From: Amphirosellinia nigrospora
Taxonomy: Eukaryota > Ascomycota > Sordariomycetes > Xylariales > Xylariaceae
Length of the DNA stretch: 64,000 bases
Direction: 5' to 3'
NCBI GenBank assembly: GCA_004123355.1
Contig: SCHM01000004.1
Span: forward strand, 4,434,316 to 4,498,315
The position numbers were made by a program, and so were the translations under genes. Positions 37,667 through 49,681 of the stretch are shown here, piece after piece (the first letter of the stretch is position 1; every line of letters begins with the position of its first letter). Below the pieces are notes generated by a model, which ran no database searches, was not told where the DNA came from, and saw only the letters and a list, made by a program, of their open reading frames with translations.

Positions 37667-39411
37667 ATGGCCGACACGGCGAGGGTCAAGTTCTCAGCTG
37701 GCGCAGATGAGACCTCCCTGACAGCGGCTCTCCAGGGGCTGCTGGGCTCGGCAGGGAAAGGGGGACGCTGGACATTGATCCCCAGCGGTCAAGGGCTAGA
37801 GAGAAGTTTCAAGTTCAAGAACTTTGCGAAGACGTGGGTGAGTCTGCAGGAACTGTTGTTCCGCCTTTTTCTTTCTCGATATCGCCTTCATTATACCGCG
37901 CTATCGGCGCTTAAAACATCCTTTTGAAAAAAAAAAACCGGCTTCATATTTTTTTCGGCCCTGAACGCCTCCGAGATTACGGTTTTCCAATTGCGCCGCA
38001 GACGGTTGTCTCTGTTCGTCTCAGGTGCGTTGGCTTAGGAGGGAAGACTCTTGCGCTCTGTTACATGGGTAAAGCAGTGGTTCACAGTCGTGCTCCAACC
38101 CTGTGCCACACGGTTACTTATTCTTCAGTTTCACGCCCATTTGAAGAAGGCTGCAGCCAGAGGAGGAAGAGGAGGAGGAGGAAGCAACGTGGGATAATAC
38201 CTCACCCGTATCGCTATCACACAGATAGAGGCCAGGGGGCTCTCGATCCAACTAGCGACGTCAGTGTGATGACAGAAGCTATCTCGAAAGAGAACCCGCT
38301 GCTACCTACCTTGCAGCTAACGGGACTCCATAATACGCCGGGTTAACCTCCGAGTGACCAGCCCTCCCACGCGAGATGCCTAATGCGGCGGTATGCTGCG
38401 AGGCGCCGAATCCGAAAGATGATACGGAGCAATTCGTGTCAACTGTTGTTCTTCCGACCCCCGACGCCAGCCTCTATATTCCCATGTGGCGATTTGCGGT
38501 TCCTCCCTTCGTCGCACTGATTACCTTATTTTCCCCAATATGGGATCATGTTGCACACACGAAGGAATGTAGATGCGTATACTTACTTGGCTGACTGGCA
38601 TCTCGCAGGACTTCATGACGGCCGTCTCGCTGCAATGCAAGTTGAAGAACCATCACCCAGAATGGTCTAATGTATGTACATAGAGCCCTTTTCGATGCCC
38701 ATGTTGCGAAATTCATATCAGATATCTTTCCTGTGCCAACTTTTTCCCTTCATGCTACTCTGACCTATACAACAAGCCTCCTACCACATCATACATCATG
38801 CGTTACCCACTTCCCAATCTCAAAAAAAAGCTCGTCGAGGGGTTGTCATTCGACGCAAGAAAGCAACAAGGAAATCTGCATGAAACACATAAAGTAACCA
38901 ACGACATCTTTTCCCCCGCTAGTGGCTGGCGCGGCTGCTGAATCGAGCGGTGCTTGCAGCCTCGCAAACGCGCCCCATGGTCGCCCCCAACACGCTTGTT
39001 TCTAGTGTAGTTCATCATCAGCTGAACGGGCATGAGACGGGAGCATTAGCACAAGCGAAAAAAATCCACAACTCTATATTCCAACACCACCACGTTGCCC
39101 GGACCCCACACACCCCCGATCATCCCATCCATCCATCCATCCATCATATGCTCGTCACCTCTTGCTAATATTCAATGACCGACCCCCAGGTATACAATAC
39201 AACTTACATCCGGTGGACGACACATAACCCCGAGGGCCTATCCGCCAAGGACGTAGAACTCGCCCGGCTGTGCGATGCGGCAGCGCGGGACTTCGGCGAG
39301 GTCGTCGTCGTCGACGATGGTGGGGATACGGCTGCGAGTTGCAGCCTCAGACAAGTGGCCGACCGCGTCGTGGGAGATGCCGGCGACTGCTGCACGCCGA
39401 AGAAAACATAG
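37667..39411 (+). CDS. Pterin-4a-carbinolamine dehydratase (DCoH/PCD family)
   Basis: Three exons: 37667-37837, 38609-38671 and 39190-39411, all phase 0. They carry the PCD fold in order: GGRWTLIPSGQGLERSFKFK, then FMTAVSLQCKLKNHHPEWSN, then VYNTTYIRWTTHNPEG and LSAKDVELARLCD. The HHPEW motif and the later THNPEGLS segment hold the active-site histidines and are diagnostic. The enzyme dehydrates 4a-hydroxy-tetrahydropterin and so recycles tetrahydrobiopterin after aromatic hydroxylation. The C-terminus is extended by about 50 residues. Introns of 771 and 518 bp are far longer than others here. Upstream, ATG at 37500 starts a frame rich in Arg and Ser with no acidic residue (MFARHASLTLHHTSTSMSGG) that would need one frame change near 37660 to join the enzyme. 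This could be a mitochondrial presequence, but I kept the internal ATG 37667 as the safe start. Confidence 0.88.
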
Positions 39412-40363
39412 TCAGTCAATCTGTGGCTACGGAATAAAACTAAGAACAGCATGACTGTAAGAAAGGTATGCGGGAGGCTGTCGTGGTGCAATGAATCTTG
39501 TAGGGCTAGTGCTTCAGTACTTATCTAGTTTCTCGTGCGCTGTTTAGAACTTAGTATGTATCCATACTGGCCTCATACGGTTGAAAATCATGCGCATTCA
39601 TCGACAGCCAAGGAGCTTCGATTTTGTGCCGGGTAGTCTATCCTCCGAAAAACTAAGACTAGGATAGCTACAGAAGGGCATGCCTATCTAGATCCTATGA
39701 TGTCGCGAGACATATTTGAAAATGCATAACAAGGAATATTCTATCCTGCCTAGGTCAGCCCACGAATAGGTTTAGGAACTTCGCGCAATAACAATTGTGT
39801 ATGACTTACTTACAACAGAGTTCCTAACATTTAGTTAGAAAATATCGTACGAGAAGGAAGGCCATTGGAAATCTACCGGAACATTAACAGCATGCCTAGC
39901 TTCTTGAGTACCATAAGCCCTTCTTGAAAGTATAGAATGAGTTACATTTTACGCTCGTTTCATACTATCAACTATAGATCACCCACAAATGATGGGGGGA
40001 GTTCTAATTCATGTCCACGTCCGATGGTAAACGTATTTTAAAGAATTATGTTTGTATTATTACTCCCACGAAGGGCTTGTTTAGTCTTCGGATTAGTCTA
40101 TATAGGTTTTCGTATCTTGTCATTAAAAAGTGTAAAACCTGGCCTAGCCAAGTGGTAACACCTCCCGGTGATGTACAGTATGCGCTCTTGTAGGCCTGAC
40201 AAGGTCTGTCTGTCATCTCGGTATATCTAGTTGATGCTGCTTCGGTAATTGTGCCATGAATTGTTAGTCCCAGTGGTTCATGAATGCTGTTATAGATCGT
40301 ATGTTCTTTCCAAACATCAATGGGTTGGTGATCCCATTAGATCCGTCCTGCCACAACAGACGT
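39412..40363. other. Intergenic between convergent PCD and ERG25
   Basis: About 950 bases, AT-rich, with no coding signal; it should contain both 3' UTRs. Confidence 0.55.
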
Positions 40364-41489
40364 TTATTCAGCCTTCTTGCTCTTCATAGCCTTCAACTTC
40401 CTCTCCCGGCGGCGCTTGGCGGCCTCGGGGCCGGACTCGGTGTCCAGCATGTAGTCCCACCAGCGGAAGCTCGAAGCATAGTTGCCAATGAATCGCTCAT
40501 GGTGAGTGTCGTGATGATCAGCTCCAGCCCAGAATGGGAGGAAATGATGCAAGCTCCAGGGGAAATCATATCCGCTGTGGGCATCGATGGCTTGGAACAG
40601 TCTGCCAACAATCCACAGGTACATAGTGGCTAGGTGCAGGTCGCCAGTCAAGGAAACCCAGAGGATAGGAGATCCGACGGACCCAAGGGCGAGGAGCATG
40701 ACTTCGATGGGCGAGGCGTACTCGGCAGCCAAACCAAAAGGCGCAGAATAGGTGTGGTGAAGCTTGTGGATCATCTTGTAAAGAGGACCATAGTGTAGAG
40801 CACGGTGGAACCAGTAATGCCAAGCATCTTCCATCACGAAGAAAATAGCGATCTGGAAGGCCATCTTGCCGAGCGAGGGGAAAGGAACGCCGAAGTTCAT
40901 GCCGAAGTAGGCCGCGATCGGATGGAAGAGCCAGATCTGAGGGAGCTCGACGGTGAAGTGACTGAGGAGAACAAGACTGGCGCATTCCCACTGTTCCTTG
41001 AATGTTGGTATTTTTTGCTATATCAGGGGTTAGCTAATCGGACACCCTCATCCATGGGATGAACTCGGTGGTGAGGTCAAACGCACGCTTTGGATCTTGT
41101 ACTTGTTGAAATAAGGTATTCGGTCAATGATCATCCAGGGAAGACATCTGCCGAAGTAGATGACCTCGTGTAAGACGAAGCTCATGATGCCCGTCGCAAG
41201 TGTGTCGTTTTGCATCCATAGATACCAGGACTATATCAACGGGTTAGCAGTTGTAACTCTCGTCAGGGGAGATAGAACTGACAGCCCAGAGGCGCTCGGC
41301 GACGTTGAGTTGCACATTATACTTGGAAACTTCTTCGAAGACGCTGGAGAATGTATCGGGTTGGCCGAAGGCGCCCACGAGGGTCGAGTTTCTACGAAAG
41401 CAATAAGTTAGACAACGCTCATACAACAATAGTGAAGCTGAGCTCTATCGAGGAAACGCGTGTGAAAGGGGTCCTTACAAGGTCGCCAT
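40364..41489 (-). CDS. ERG25: C-4 methylsterol oxidase Erg25
   Basis: Four exons: 41489-41479, 41391-41283, 41230-41087 and 41017-40364. They give 305 residues with exact phases and no frameshift. The three histidine clusters that bind the di-iron centre are present: HRALH, HKLHH ([12 protein letters not shown]) and HDTHH ([14 protein letters not shown]). Hydrophobic spans lie before, between and after them, as in the fatty acid hydroxylase superfamily. The C-terminus ends SKKAE, a KKxx-type ER-retrieval signal. Erg25 starts removal of the C-4 methyl groups of 4,4-dimethylzymosterol in ergosterol synthesis, at the ER. The first exon is only 11 bases. No adjacent gene is from the same pathway. 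Confidence 0.96.
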
Positions 41490-42828
41490 GGCGTCTCTGC
41501 TGCTTCGATTGTCCGACCAGATGATGAATGAGATACACCAAGAAGGGAGGGCGATTAGCTGCTTGGATCCTGCAGGAGAGGAGAGAATATGGGATCCAGA
41601 GCGAAGCAATTTATGATACTTTAAAGGATGCTGGCTGAGCAGAAAACCGGAGGTGTGATAAGGAGGCGATTAGGGGATTTGCTATGCAGGCTATGCAGGT
41701 CCCTGGACCGTCCTAGTTTAAGGTGGAATGAAGGGCCAATCAGCAGAGATGCTGCCACAATGAGACCACTGGAGTTTGGACTTTCCGATGCTTAGGGCGT
41801 GGGGCAGCCGATCGATGGCCAATCTTAATCGCGTTCGTATTCGGATTCCCATGTGTACAATATGGAATTTGGTGGCCAGGCTTGTGGCTCCTTCCGCGCG
41901 TTGTGGCAAACACTTGTTGGACCTAGACACAGACCGCTCCAGGACAAACAATACACCGAGCCCAATTAGGTAAGCCCTCAGCGGCACCTCCCGCTCAGCG
42001 CTCAGCAGAATCTGGGCGGAACATTGGCCAACATAATATGTGGTCATAGCTTCCGATTAGCCTTTCATGACTTCATCGTCCCGTTGCACAGAACCAGGTC
42101 GGTATGAAGTACGTAAGATATGAACTTTACTGTCCAGTATGAACCTACACCTTATCCATCAATAGTTCCCATACTTTCTCTATATCCTATGTAGTGACAC
42201 TAGAACTCTTTACTTAATAAAAAAATAGAAATAAAAAACTACCTAAGAGAATCTGTGGGAGTTGCCAGTTCTAGCAATAGCGGGGGAAATAATTACCAGA
42301 AAAGGGTTAATAACGAAGATCACCACTCATTTTTTCGGAATTTGTGGGGAGGAATATACTTCATAGGTCCAATTAACTTAAGCCCCTCTATCCTTCGGGA
42401 CCAACATTAACACCTTAACAATCATCCTTGGTACAAATTCCGAAAAGTAAACATCGAACGATTGTCAACACATGTTCCACTTCCGGAAGTCCTTGACCCG
42501 GGAAGAACAACACCGCCTAGCGCCATTATCGCATTCCGGATTTGATGCTCAAGGAGCTGACTTGGCGTTGTGGTGTTCCATCTATGCTCACCCGGCTAGT
42601 CTAGCCGCATGGACAGTAGCAATCTGACCTTCAGGCCTCAGCTTTGCAAGCTCGAGCATTAGCCCCCCAGATAACCATTCGAGCGTTCGATGAAGCATTT
42701 ACGGCTCTCCTTGGATGTGGCATGACCAAGACAAGGGGATGACGATCCAGACGTATGCTTTTGAGCATCGACCCATTTGAAGTTCATTTTATTTTACTTA
42801 ATTGGATACCGCCCCGTCTAAAACAAAC
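41490..42828. other. Divergent intergenic region between ERG25 and NCA2
   Basis: About 1.3 kb that must hold both promoters. A perfect 14-base inverted repeat (TTTTCGGAATTTGT near 42332, ACAAATTCCGAAAA near 42434) with about 90 bases between arms is the only structure noticed. No exact sterol-response element was found. Confidence 0.5.
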
Positions 42829-44884
42829 ATGTCGGTATTGGCCGAGTAAGTTGAGGCCGGCATACCCAGCCTTACCCTTACCCCATGCTGACAATCTCTC
42901 AAGCCAAGTTCGGGGTTGGATGCCCACTTAGATAGCATCATCTATGCGACTATAACAAGTTCCCATGCTCATCCTACAAACGAAGTCGCCACAGAGTTAA
43001 ACACAGTGCTACACGCCCCTCGTGTCCAAGATTTATTAAGAATCATAAAGGCATTATCAGCTACAACTAGCTCACAAGCTGTTCTTGCACCTTCCCAACT
43101 CCAGTCCCTCCTCTCACAATCGAATCTCCTATCAGATCGGCCCCACAAGGAGCCTCATTTAAGTCAGTATGAATCAGACCTTGAATGGCTGCTGGTCAGC
43201 AAGGCCGCTGTCCAAACATACGGCGTTATCGTGGATATGCTTTTGGACCAAATCGTGCCTTTAAGTGATCATATATGGTACTGGGACGACATTTTGTCAT
43301 CGCCGCTGTCTACCACTCTTTATATGATACAAATCAGTCCCGCTAAGCTTTGGGTATGGTCCTCAGAGGTTTATGAAGACAGTAAAGCCCGGCTGCGGCG
43401 TTACACTAGCAGCAATGCCGTCAACGCTGAGTCAGAAGGAGAACCTAGCAATACCGCTGCACCTAGCTTGGCACCACAATGGCGACGCTTTTATGCAATT
43501 GTTCAGTCAACTATTCTTGAAAAGTCTCTTGCTGATGTCCAGCGACAAATGATGTCCCGTAGCGCTGTGTCGCGCTGAGGCGCGAAGGAAACAGGCAAGA
43601 CTCAAGAAATTGAGGGAAATGACAGCCAGTGGTCTTGGCGTTCTTATTGACGAGGGATTCGCGTTTAACGGTATCGGAGCCGATGATGGGAAAAGTGACA
43701 GCGAGCTTTCTCTGCCTAATAGTCAAGAATGGAAGGGAGTGGTTGAAAGAAGCGTGGCGCTTATGGATATGATGCTCCATGATGTTCTAGACCTGGACCT
43801 TAACATCAATCAAATGGAAGACAAAGTATTCGCGGCTGTGTCTGAGGATGCACTATCTATTCAAGCAGAGGAAGACGACCATGACCGTCCGGTTGTCGTT
43901 GCTAAGCGACTACATGCGTTATTGGACGAGCAGCTGACCTCGAATATCATGACGGCAAGGAAACTGATGGCAAAGAATGGACGGCCTTCTCGTCTCGTTA
44001 GGTATTGGCTTCCTGCGACGGCCCTTCTACTTTCTTCAACCACGATTCTACGGATATTCGTCAATAGAAGAAAGGAGATCCTAGATTGGATCCAAGACCT
44101 GGGCTCCACGGTCCGTGACTTTTGGTTCAATTGGATCATCGAACCAACGAGAAAAGTCATAGGGACTATTCGTCATGATGCCAATAGTGAGATTGCTATC
44201 ATGAACCGGGATAGTCTCAGAGCAGACAGGGAGAGCTTAGAACGTATGGTGGTGGACTTTACTGTTGACAAATCAACTGGTGCCTCGCCGGTATCGGAGA
44301 CACAAGTTGCTGAAGTTCGGGCCAAAGTCCGAGAGGGAGACGTGACACCTATTCTTCGCGCCTACGAAAAAGACCTTAGGAGCCCTTTTATGGGCACAGT
44401 GCGTGGCGACCTGGTCCGTACCCTACTCATTCAGGTTCAAAAGACGAAGGTTGACGTCGAGGTTGCAATGAGTGGCATAGACGCTTTGCTACGGAGTCAG
44501 GAGCTAGTTTTCGGCTTCGTTGGCCTCACCCCTGGCATAATTGTCTCTGTCGGAGTAGTGCGATATCTTCTCGGCGTCTTTGGCGGCCGTAGGGGATATG
44601 CGGAGAATCGCAAGGCAGGTAGATGTGTGCGTATTCTTCGGAACATTGATCGCGTCTTTTCGGAGGCAGCGCCGACGCAGACCAATGTTCTCCCATACAA
44701 AGATCACGGCCTTCTCGTCGCCGAGGTCCACGTTTTACGCCAACTCGCCCACCAACTGCTTCCTGCAGACATCGAGAAGGACTTTTTGGAGGATTTAAAC
44801 GATCTTGCTAACCTCAGGGGCGTTCAATACCAACAGCGGGTTCTAGATCGAATCCGATGGGCTTATTCAAAGTGGCTTAGGTAG
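42829..44884 (+). CDS. NCA2: NCA2-type mitochondrial ATP synthase regulatory protein
   Basis: A 17-base first exon (MSVLAD) at 42829-42845 is spliced to 42909 onward. The N-terminal half (LDAHLDSIIYATITSSHAHP...) leads to the NCA2 domain. This has a membrane span (YWLPATALLLSSTTILRIFV), WIIEPTRKVI, AYEKDLRSPFMGTVRGDLVR and a second hydrophobic stretch (LVFGFVGLTPGIIVSVGVV), ending LDRIRWAYSKWLR. Roughly 650 residues, as is usual in filamentous fungi. NCA2 is a mitochondrial inner-membrane protein that, with NCA3 in yeast, controls expression of ATP synthase subunits 6 and 8. Near 43576 the frame breaks at a TGA. The frame two bases on continues ARRKQARLKKLREMTASGLG, as a family member should, so an indel is likely there. 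Confidence 0.87.
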
Positions 44885-45207
44885 TTGTAGCTGGGATTAT
44901 CCTTTTGCATTATAATCAGATAGCATAGGTAGCCAAGCATAGCAACAGTTGAAAAACTAAAAGCATTACTAGTACAGTGTTCACAAAGGATATCTGCGCA
45001 GCTCTTAAACATTGAATAGGACTCGGATACCTTCAAATAATTATTATGGTGATGAGGTCGCTTATCCTACATTTTAACCGGGCTTACAGTCCGAAGACAG
45101 TGCAACGTAGCTATACATATATGGCCATAAATAATATTAGTATCGACAGTCGACGAGCTCTTGGTGTTACACATTTCTCCAGCCTATATCGACCGCATAG
45201 CCGTCAC
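44885..45207. other. Short intergenic region between convergent NCA2 and RNase T2
   Basis: About 320 bases; 3' UTRs only as far as can be seen. Confidence 0.6.
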
Positions 45208-46486
45208 TTACAATGGCTGCCAATACATCTGCAGCGACACAGCCTGCTCTGTTGTGTAAATGACCCCTTTATCCTGGCCACTAGGTGCGGAGGCGGCATA
45301 AAAGGTCGCGGCACCACCATAAGTAAGATACGTGCCATCATAACCAAAGCTACTTGCCGTCAGGCCATCCGCGCAGCTTATCGACGCGTCGCCCAATACC
45401 TGGCATGGCCCCTTGCTCGTCTTTAGCGTGAAGGTCTCGGCATCACTGTTCGGCGTTGCTGTATACGTCGCCGGCGTCCCGCTCGCGCGATACCAATTCC
45501 CTGCGCTGATTAGGAAACCGTCGGGCTGCACCTTGACGTAGCCTTTCCCGGACAGGGCACCCGGCGTACCTGTCGGGACGGAGGTGCTAGTGGGAGTGCT
45601 TGTCTTCGTCGTCGTCGTCGTCGTAGTCGTGGGAGGGTGGTGTACTTGGGCAGATACCTAATTCCGGTGGAGGACACGTCGACCCCGAACCCACGGGGTC
45701 CACGGCCTCGAACGTCCCGTCCTGCACCGAGCCCTGCACGTGGTAGTGGTACCACAGCTCGTTAAGCTGGTTCCCGCTGCACCTGATGACGGCGTTGTGG
45801 CCGTGGCCCGCCGTCAGCACCTCCTGGATGGCCGCGAGCGTGTACGTCTGCGTCGTCGAGGGCACGATGCCGGCGGCGGCCAGCCAGTCGAACGTGGGCA
45901 GCGTCTTGAACAGGTCCACGGCGCGCGTGAAGTAGTCGGCCACCTCGTCCGTCGGCTGGTAACCATCTCCGTCGTCGCCGGCGGCGTAGCACGACGGTTC
46001 CAGCGTGCTGATGCAGGTACCGTGCTTGCCCCACTCGTGCTCCCAGAACGACTCGTCGTCGCCCTGGTAGTCCTTCCAGAACGTCTGCATCGTCGTCAGC
46101 GTGCACGGCGCCTTCTCCGCGAGGATCGCGCTGATGTTGGTGTACTGCCGGTTCGGGTCACAGAACTGCTCGTATGAGCCGTCGCAGTTGTCGGGCCTGC
46201 GGTCATGTTAGCCGGGGTCATGTCTTAATGGTGAGAGTCGAGAGCGGCGCGGCGCAACGTACCACAGTCCATGGAGCGTCCACGAATCCGCCGGACCGGT
46301 CGACGGCGCCGTATCCCAGAATTGTGTGAGCAGGAGATCTCCACCTGGCGCATTGAAGCAGCAAAGGTTGTCCACAGCCGTCGTGTTCGAGCAACTGAAG
46401 GGCAAGTTGCTGGGGCAAGTAATGGATGAGGCCATGGCCGAGCCGATGGCCAAAGCGGCCTCAATCAATGCAACCCGTCGCAACAT
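45208..46486 (-). CDS. Secreted ribonuclease T2 with C-terminal extension
   Basis: Two exons, 46486-46263 and 46196-45208. The signal peptide is MLRRVALIEAALAIGSAMA. Both catalytic segments are present: CAS1 (WTLHGLWPDNCDGSYEQFC, split by the 66-bp intron inside the Trp codon) and CAS2 (FWEHEWGKHGTCI). Many cysteines are available for disulfides. After the catalytic domain comes a Thr/Ser linker, then a domain of about 105 residues starting GKGYVKVQPDGFLISAGNWY, as found in some fungal RNase T2 enzymes. The linker crosses a frame break at about 45631-45633, where one C seems to be missing. The unbroken reading gives an unlikely poly-Asp tail and a stop, whereas the shifted reading gives poly-Thr and the second domain. 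The enzyme cleaves RNA to 3'-phosphates outside the cell or in the vacuole, for nutrition. Confidence 0.93.
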
Positions 46487-48599
46487 GTTCGCGGATCACG
46501 ACCGAAGACGCTTTCTTCTTTACCGACTCCGTACAGAGAGGGAGTGAGTATCGACTACTGCACACCAGCCTGAGAAGAACATGACTGCCAAACAACGAAG
46601 GGGGAATTCCCATTTCTTTTGTACCGCTCCAGAGAGAGATGCCAATGCCGCCTTTTCCATATTCTTTATCGTCACTAATCCCTGATCGGGAGGTGGGCAA
46701 AAAAAGACGAGAAAAATCAATAGTAGACAACCCAGCTGAGGTGCGAATGTCATGTCGATTGGCTTACAATAGGTCGGGCTAGATGTTCGGGGCTCTTGGA
46801 TCTGCAGAGCCAGCTTCCTCTTCAGGACGTATCTGGTCCCCCCAGTTGGTCGGGATGCGCCCGCGCGGCTTCAGCTGGGGGGGTTCCGCCCGCTGTTGCA
46901 TTCGCCTCAGCCGTAACCATGTGCTTGCCTCCACGTGACAGCAACCTGTTTTGTTATTTGCTGCAGAAATCTAAGCTGCGGCTTGTGTAGACGAAGGCTT
47001 TGTCTAGGTAGTACGGGTGCGTGCCAAGGCGCTTCTGATAAGGGGTTAGGTATCATAGCACTTCTTAGTCACCATACTGCTCATCCAAAACTTAGCCGCC
47101 TCATCGCGATCAGCTTCGATCATGGGAAACATGACGAAGGTAGAAATCGTCTCGATCTTCTCCGAAGCTCGTCGCGGCTTTCAACCTGATGGCTTAAAAT
47201 ATGTGACACGCGGCTAGTACGCCAAAATCTCCGTGTTATCAACAGAAGGTATCAAACAAGGCGCGACTATTTCTATTTATTTTTATCGATATATTCATCA
47301 TCGGCGAGTGCCTTCGCCGATTCAGACACCTGAGCATCTTCTGCGTCATGGCGAGGAACCTCTCTTGACCCTTCGCCTCCCCTCCAGGCCGGCTTCTTTG
47401 TCTCGGAGTGATATGCTATCGAGGAGTGGAATATCTCGGCAGAAATTCCCTATAAACCATGACCCTGACAGTAACAGAGGGACAAGCTTATTGTTACGCG
47501 GATTTCGCTTGGTTGACTGAATACGAGGCTGACGGAGTCGTACGAATCTGACGAGTTTCAGACCTTTACTGAAGGCCGATACCGAGCACCGAGACAGGTC
47601 AGATTCCGGAGACACAATCCCTCTATACAAGTCCTTGTTACACTCATGGCCCGAAGATAGAAACACCTAGATACCTTCATCAGTAAAGAACTTATGGCTT
47701 GACTTTAGAAGATATCTCATCAGTCCTGCCCCGGCGTTAACCTGTTCGACTTCTAGTCTATATGCAGGGAGGCCGCTGAAAGGCGGCTGATTATTTCATT
47801 GCCACGATCTGTGAAGAGGTTTCGATGGATTATCATGAGTATAAGTCTCGCATTGATTATCGCGATGCTTGATAGGCGTTATAAATCGATTACACAGAAA
47901 AGCACTTCCTGGTTTCTTACACATTGATCACAAAGATATGATGACACCATACACGAATTCTATTCCAAGGCATCCTTGATGTATGAATCTCGACAGTGCG
48001 ATTGTGAGGTATCTAGATAGGAGAATGTAGTTCCTTACATTAGCTATGGTAGACCCTTTTATATGGCTGTAGGAACCCGATGTCCCGACTACGATGCCAG
48101 GGCTTTCAGCCCCTCGTAAATGTTGATCTGAAGCGATAGATAAACAGACTATCCCATTTCGAAAATCTGAAATCTGATTATGCCTACAATGTGTGACTGA
48201 CTGCATGGGTTATCCCTCATCATTCTGTGTACATGGCTCATGTGTTGTCCAGGATACCTCCGTATAGAGATACCACCTAAAGTAGAGATTGATACATATA
48301 TGATCGCTTGTAGGCAAAGGATCTTGATTTAGGTGACCTGATAGCTCCAGCCGTGCTTGTGTGTGTATTAGTATTTAGAACTGCCTGGAATTAATCATTT
48401 CTTATATCATATCAACACTTTGTAGATATTAAGGGCGATCGCATCTTTTGGTAATGCGGGAGTGGCACTTAACCTACCTAGGTAGGTACCTAGTTAGGCA
48501 GCCCTGTTAACGGCCGAGGGTATCTGCCAGGTGGCGTTCTAGTTTGTTAAGTTCAAGCCCGAAAAAGTACCTAACCGTCTAGGCTCCAAGATACCTAGG
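46487..48599. other. Gene-poor 2.1 kb upstream of the RNase gene
   Basis: No domain-like frame. A small perfect hairpin with eight-base arms (ATCGGCGA/TCGCCGAT) lies near 47301-47322. The right end is AT-rich and has a TACCTACCTAGGTAGGTACC cluster at about 48473-48490, just left of the MITE-like element. Confidence 0.5.
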
Positions 48600-49004
48600 C
48601 AGAGTGGGTCGAACAAAACTCCACACACGCAGCCAACACCACCTAAACTCTACCTTTTCAACTATCAACAACTACGTCAAAGAAATCATCAAAAAAGAAA
48701 AGAAATCTTAGATGGATAGAATTAATTAACGCGGTTCTTATGATACTACTTTTATTTCTATATCTTTTAAAATCCAAAAGCTATTTAACGTTAAAAATTA
48801 CTTAAATATATAATAGCTTTATATATAGATAACTAGCGAAATAATAATTCAAATAAGATCAGGTTTTAATAGCATAATAACTACTACTTAAGTAATAGCT
48901 AGCAACTTAGTTTGTATTTTTACGATTTATTTGTGTTGATTTGTGAAGTGTTGAACTTTATGGCGGCTTTGGTACGTGTGTGGAGTCTTGTTCGAGGGGG
49001 TCTG
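48600..49004. mobile_element. MITE-like non-autonomous DNA transposon
   Basis: A 405-bp element with inverted terminal repeats. The left end reads CAGA-GTGGG-TCGAACAA-A-ACTCCACACACG. The right end, read inward, gives CAGA-CCCCC-TCGAACAA-G-ACTCCACACACG, and weaker similarity continues about 25 bases further in. The ends are flanked by direct ACCTAGG repeats (48593-48599 and 49005-49011), a likely 7-bp (possibly 8-bp) target duplication. CAG...CTG ends with a 7-8 bp duplication suggest hAT-type mobilisation. The middle (about 48700-48930) is very AT-rich with no open frame, as expected of an old or RIP-treated copy. It has no transposase. An alternative reading is TIRs starting at CCTAGG with a TA duplication. 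Confidence 0.7.
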
Positions 49005-49681
49005 ACCTAGGTATGTTGATGTTCTAGTGATCACTTCCGTTACATCTACATAAACTCGAATAGCATTGTCTTCTACCGCTCTCCTCCGCTATTCTCATCT
49101 CTCATTGTCGTTCACGCTTTTCACGCCATCGAATACGCCAACCATCTTAGACCACTAAAGTTACAGACAGTACTTGTACAGCATAAGGAGTGCTCGTCGC
49201 TTTTGACCTAAAACAACCCCCAGCGGCCTCGTCATAGGTACCGCTCGCGGTGCTACTCCGTCCACGTAGCCAGACAGACTTATCCATCTGTCTAACCTCC
49301 CTACCTAGTACCAAGCCAGTTAGACGATCCATCTGCGCCAAGGCTGCATGTATCACTGTTGTTCTACCACTGATCCCGCCGCATCTGGCTGACTGACAGG
49401 TTACAACTTGCAACCGACGACACACGGCCCTCATCCTTATCCATACCCTGTCTTGTCCTAGCCCGTGCCGTCCTGCCTGGTCCGCCACCAGATACCATCC
49501 CGAATACCAACATTAATTTGAATCTTTGACCACTCATCATTCAGCGCCGCGTGTCGCTGGTCTTGCTCAACCACCAACCTAATCCGACAACCCGACAGCC
49601 CGACGCGGTGCCGTTGCCGTTGCTGTTGCTGTTGCCGCTCCATCTTCTAACCGTCAGACGAAACCTTCTGTCCTCTTCACT
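49005..49681. promoter_or_regulatory. Promoter and 5' leader of the SEC4-type Rab gene
   Basis: Past the transposon flank the sequence becomes C/T-rich (49060-49680) up to the ATG at 49682, with CAG/CTG-type trinucleotide repeats near 49605-49640. This is typical of a long fungal 5' UTR. No other gene is seen. Confidence 0.5.

Noticed and set aside
33235-39145. Microsatellites (AAAAG, CATA, ATCC) considered as a CRISPR-like or minisatellite array
   Set aside because: Units are 4-5 bases without spacers; these are ordinary simple repeats.
40566-40991. Long minus-strand frame overlapping ERG25
   Set aside because: It lies in another frame of the Erg25 exon and has no domain; the histidine-box frame is clearly the real one.
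45740-46177. Long plus-strand frame opposite the RNase T2 gene
   Set aside because: It is rich in Arg/Val from GC-rich antisense codons; the RNase catalytic motifs are on the other strand.
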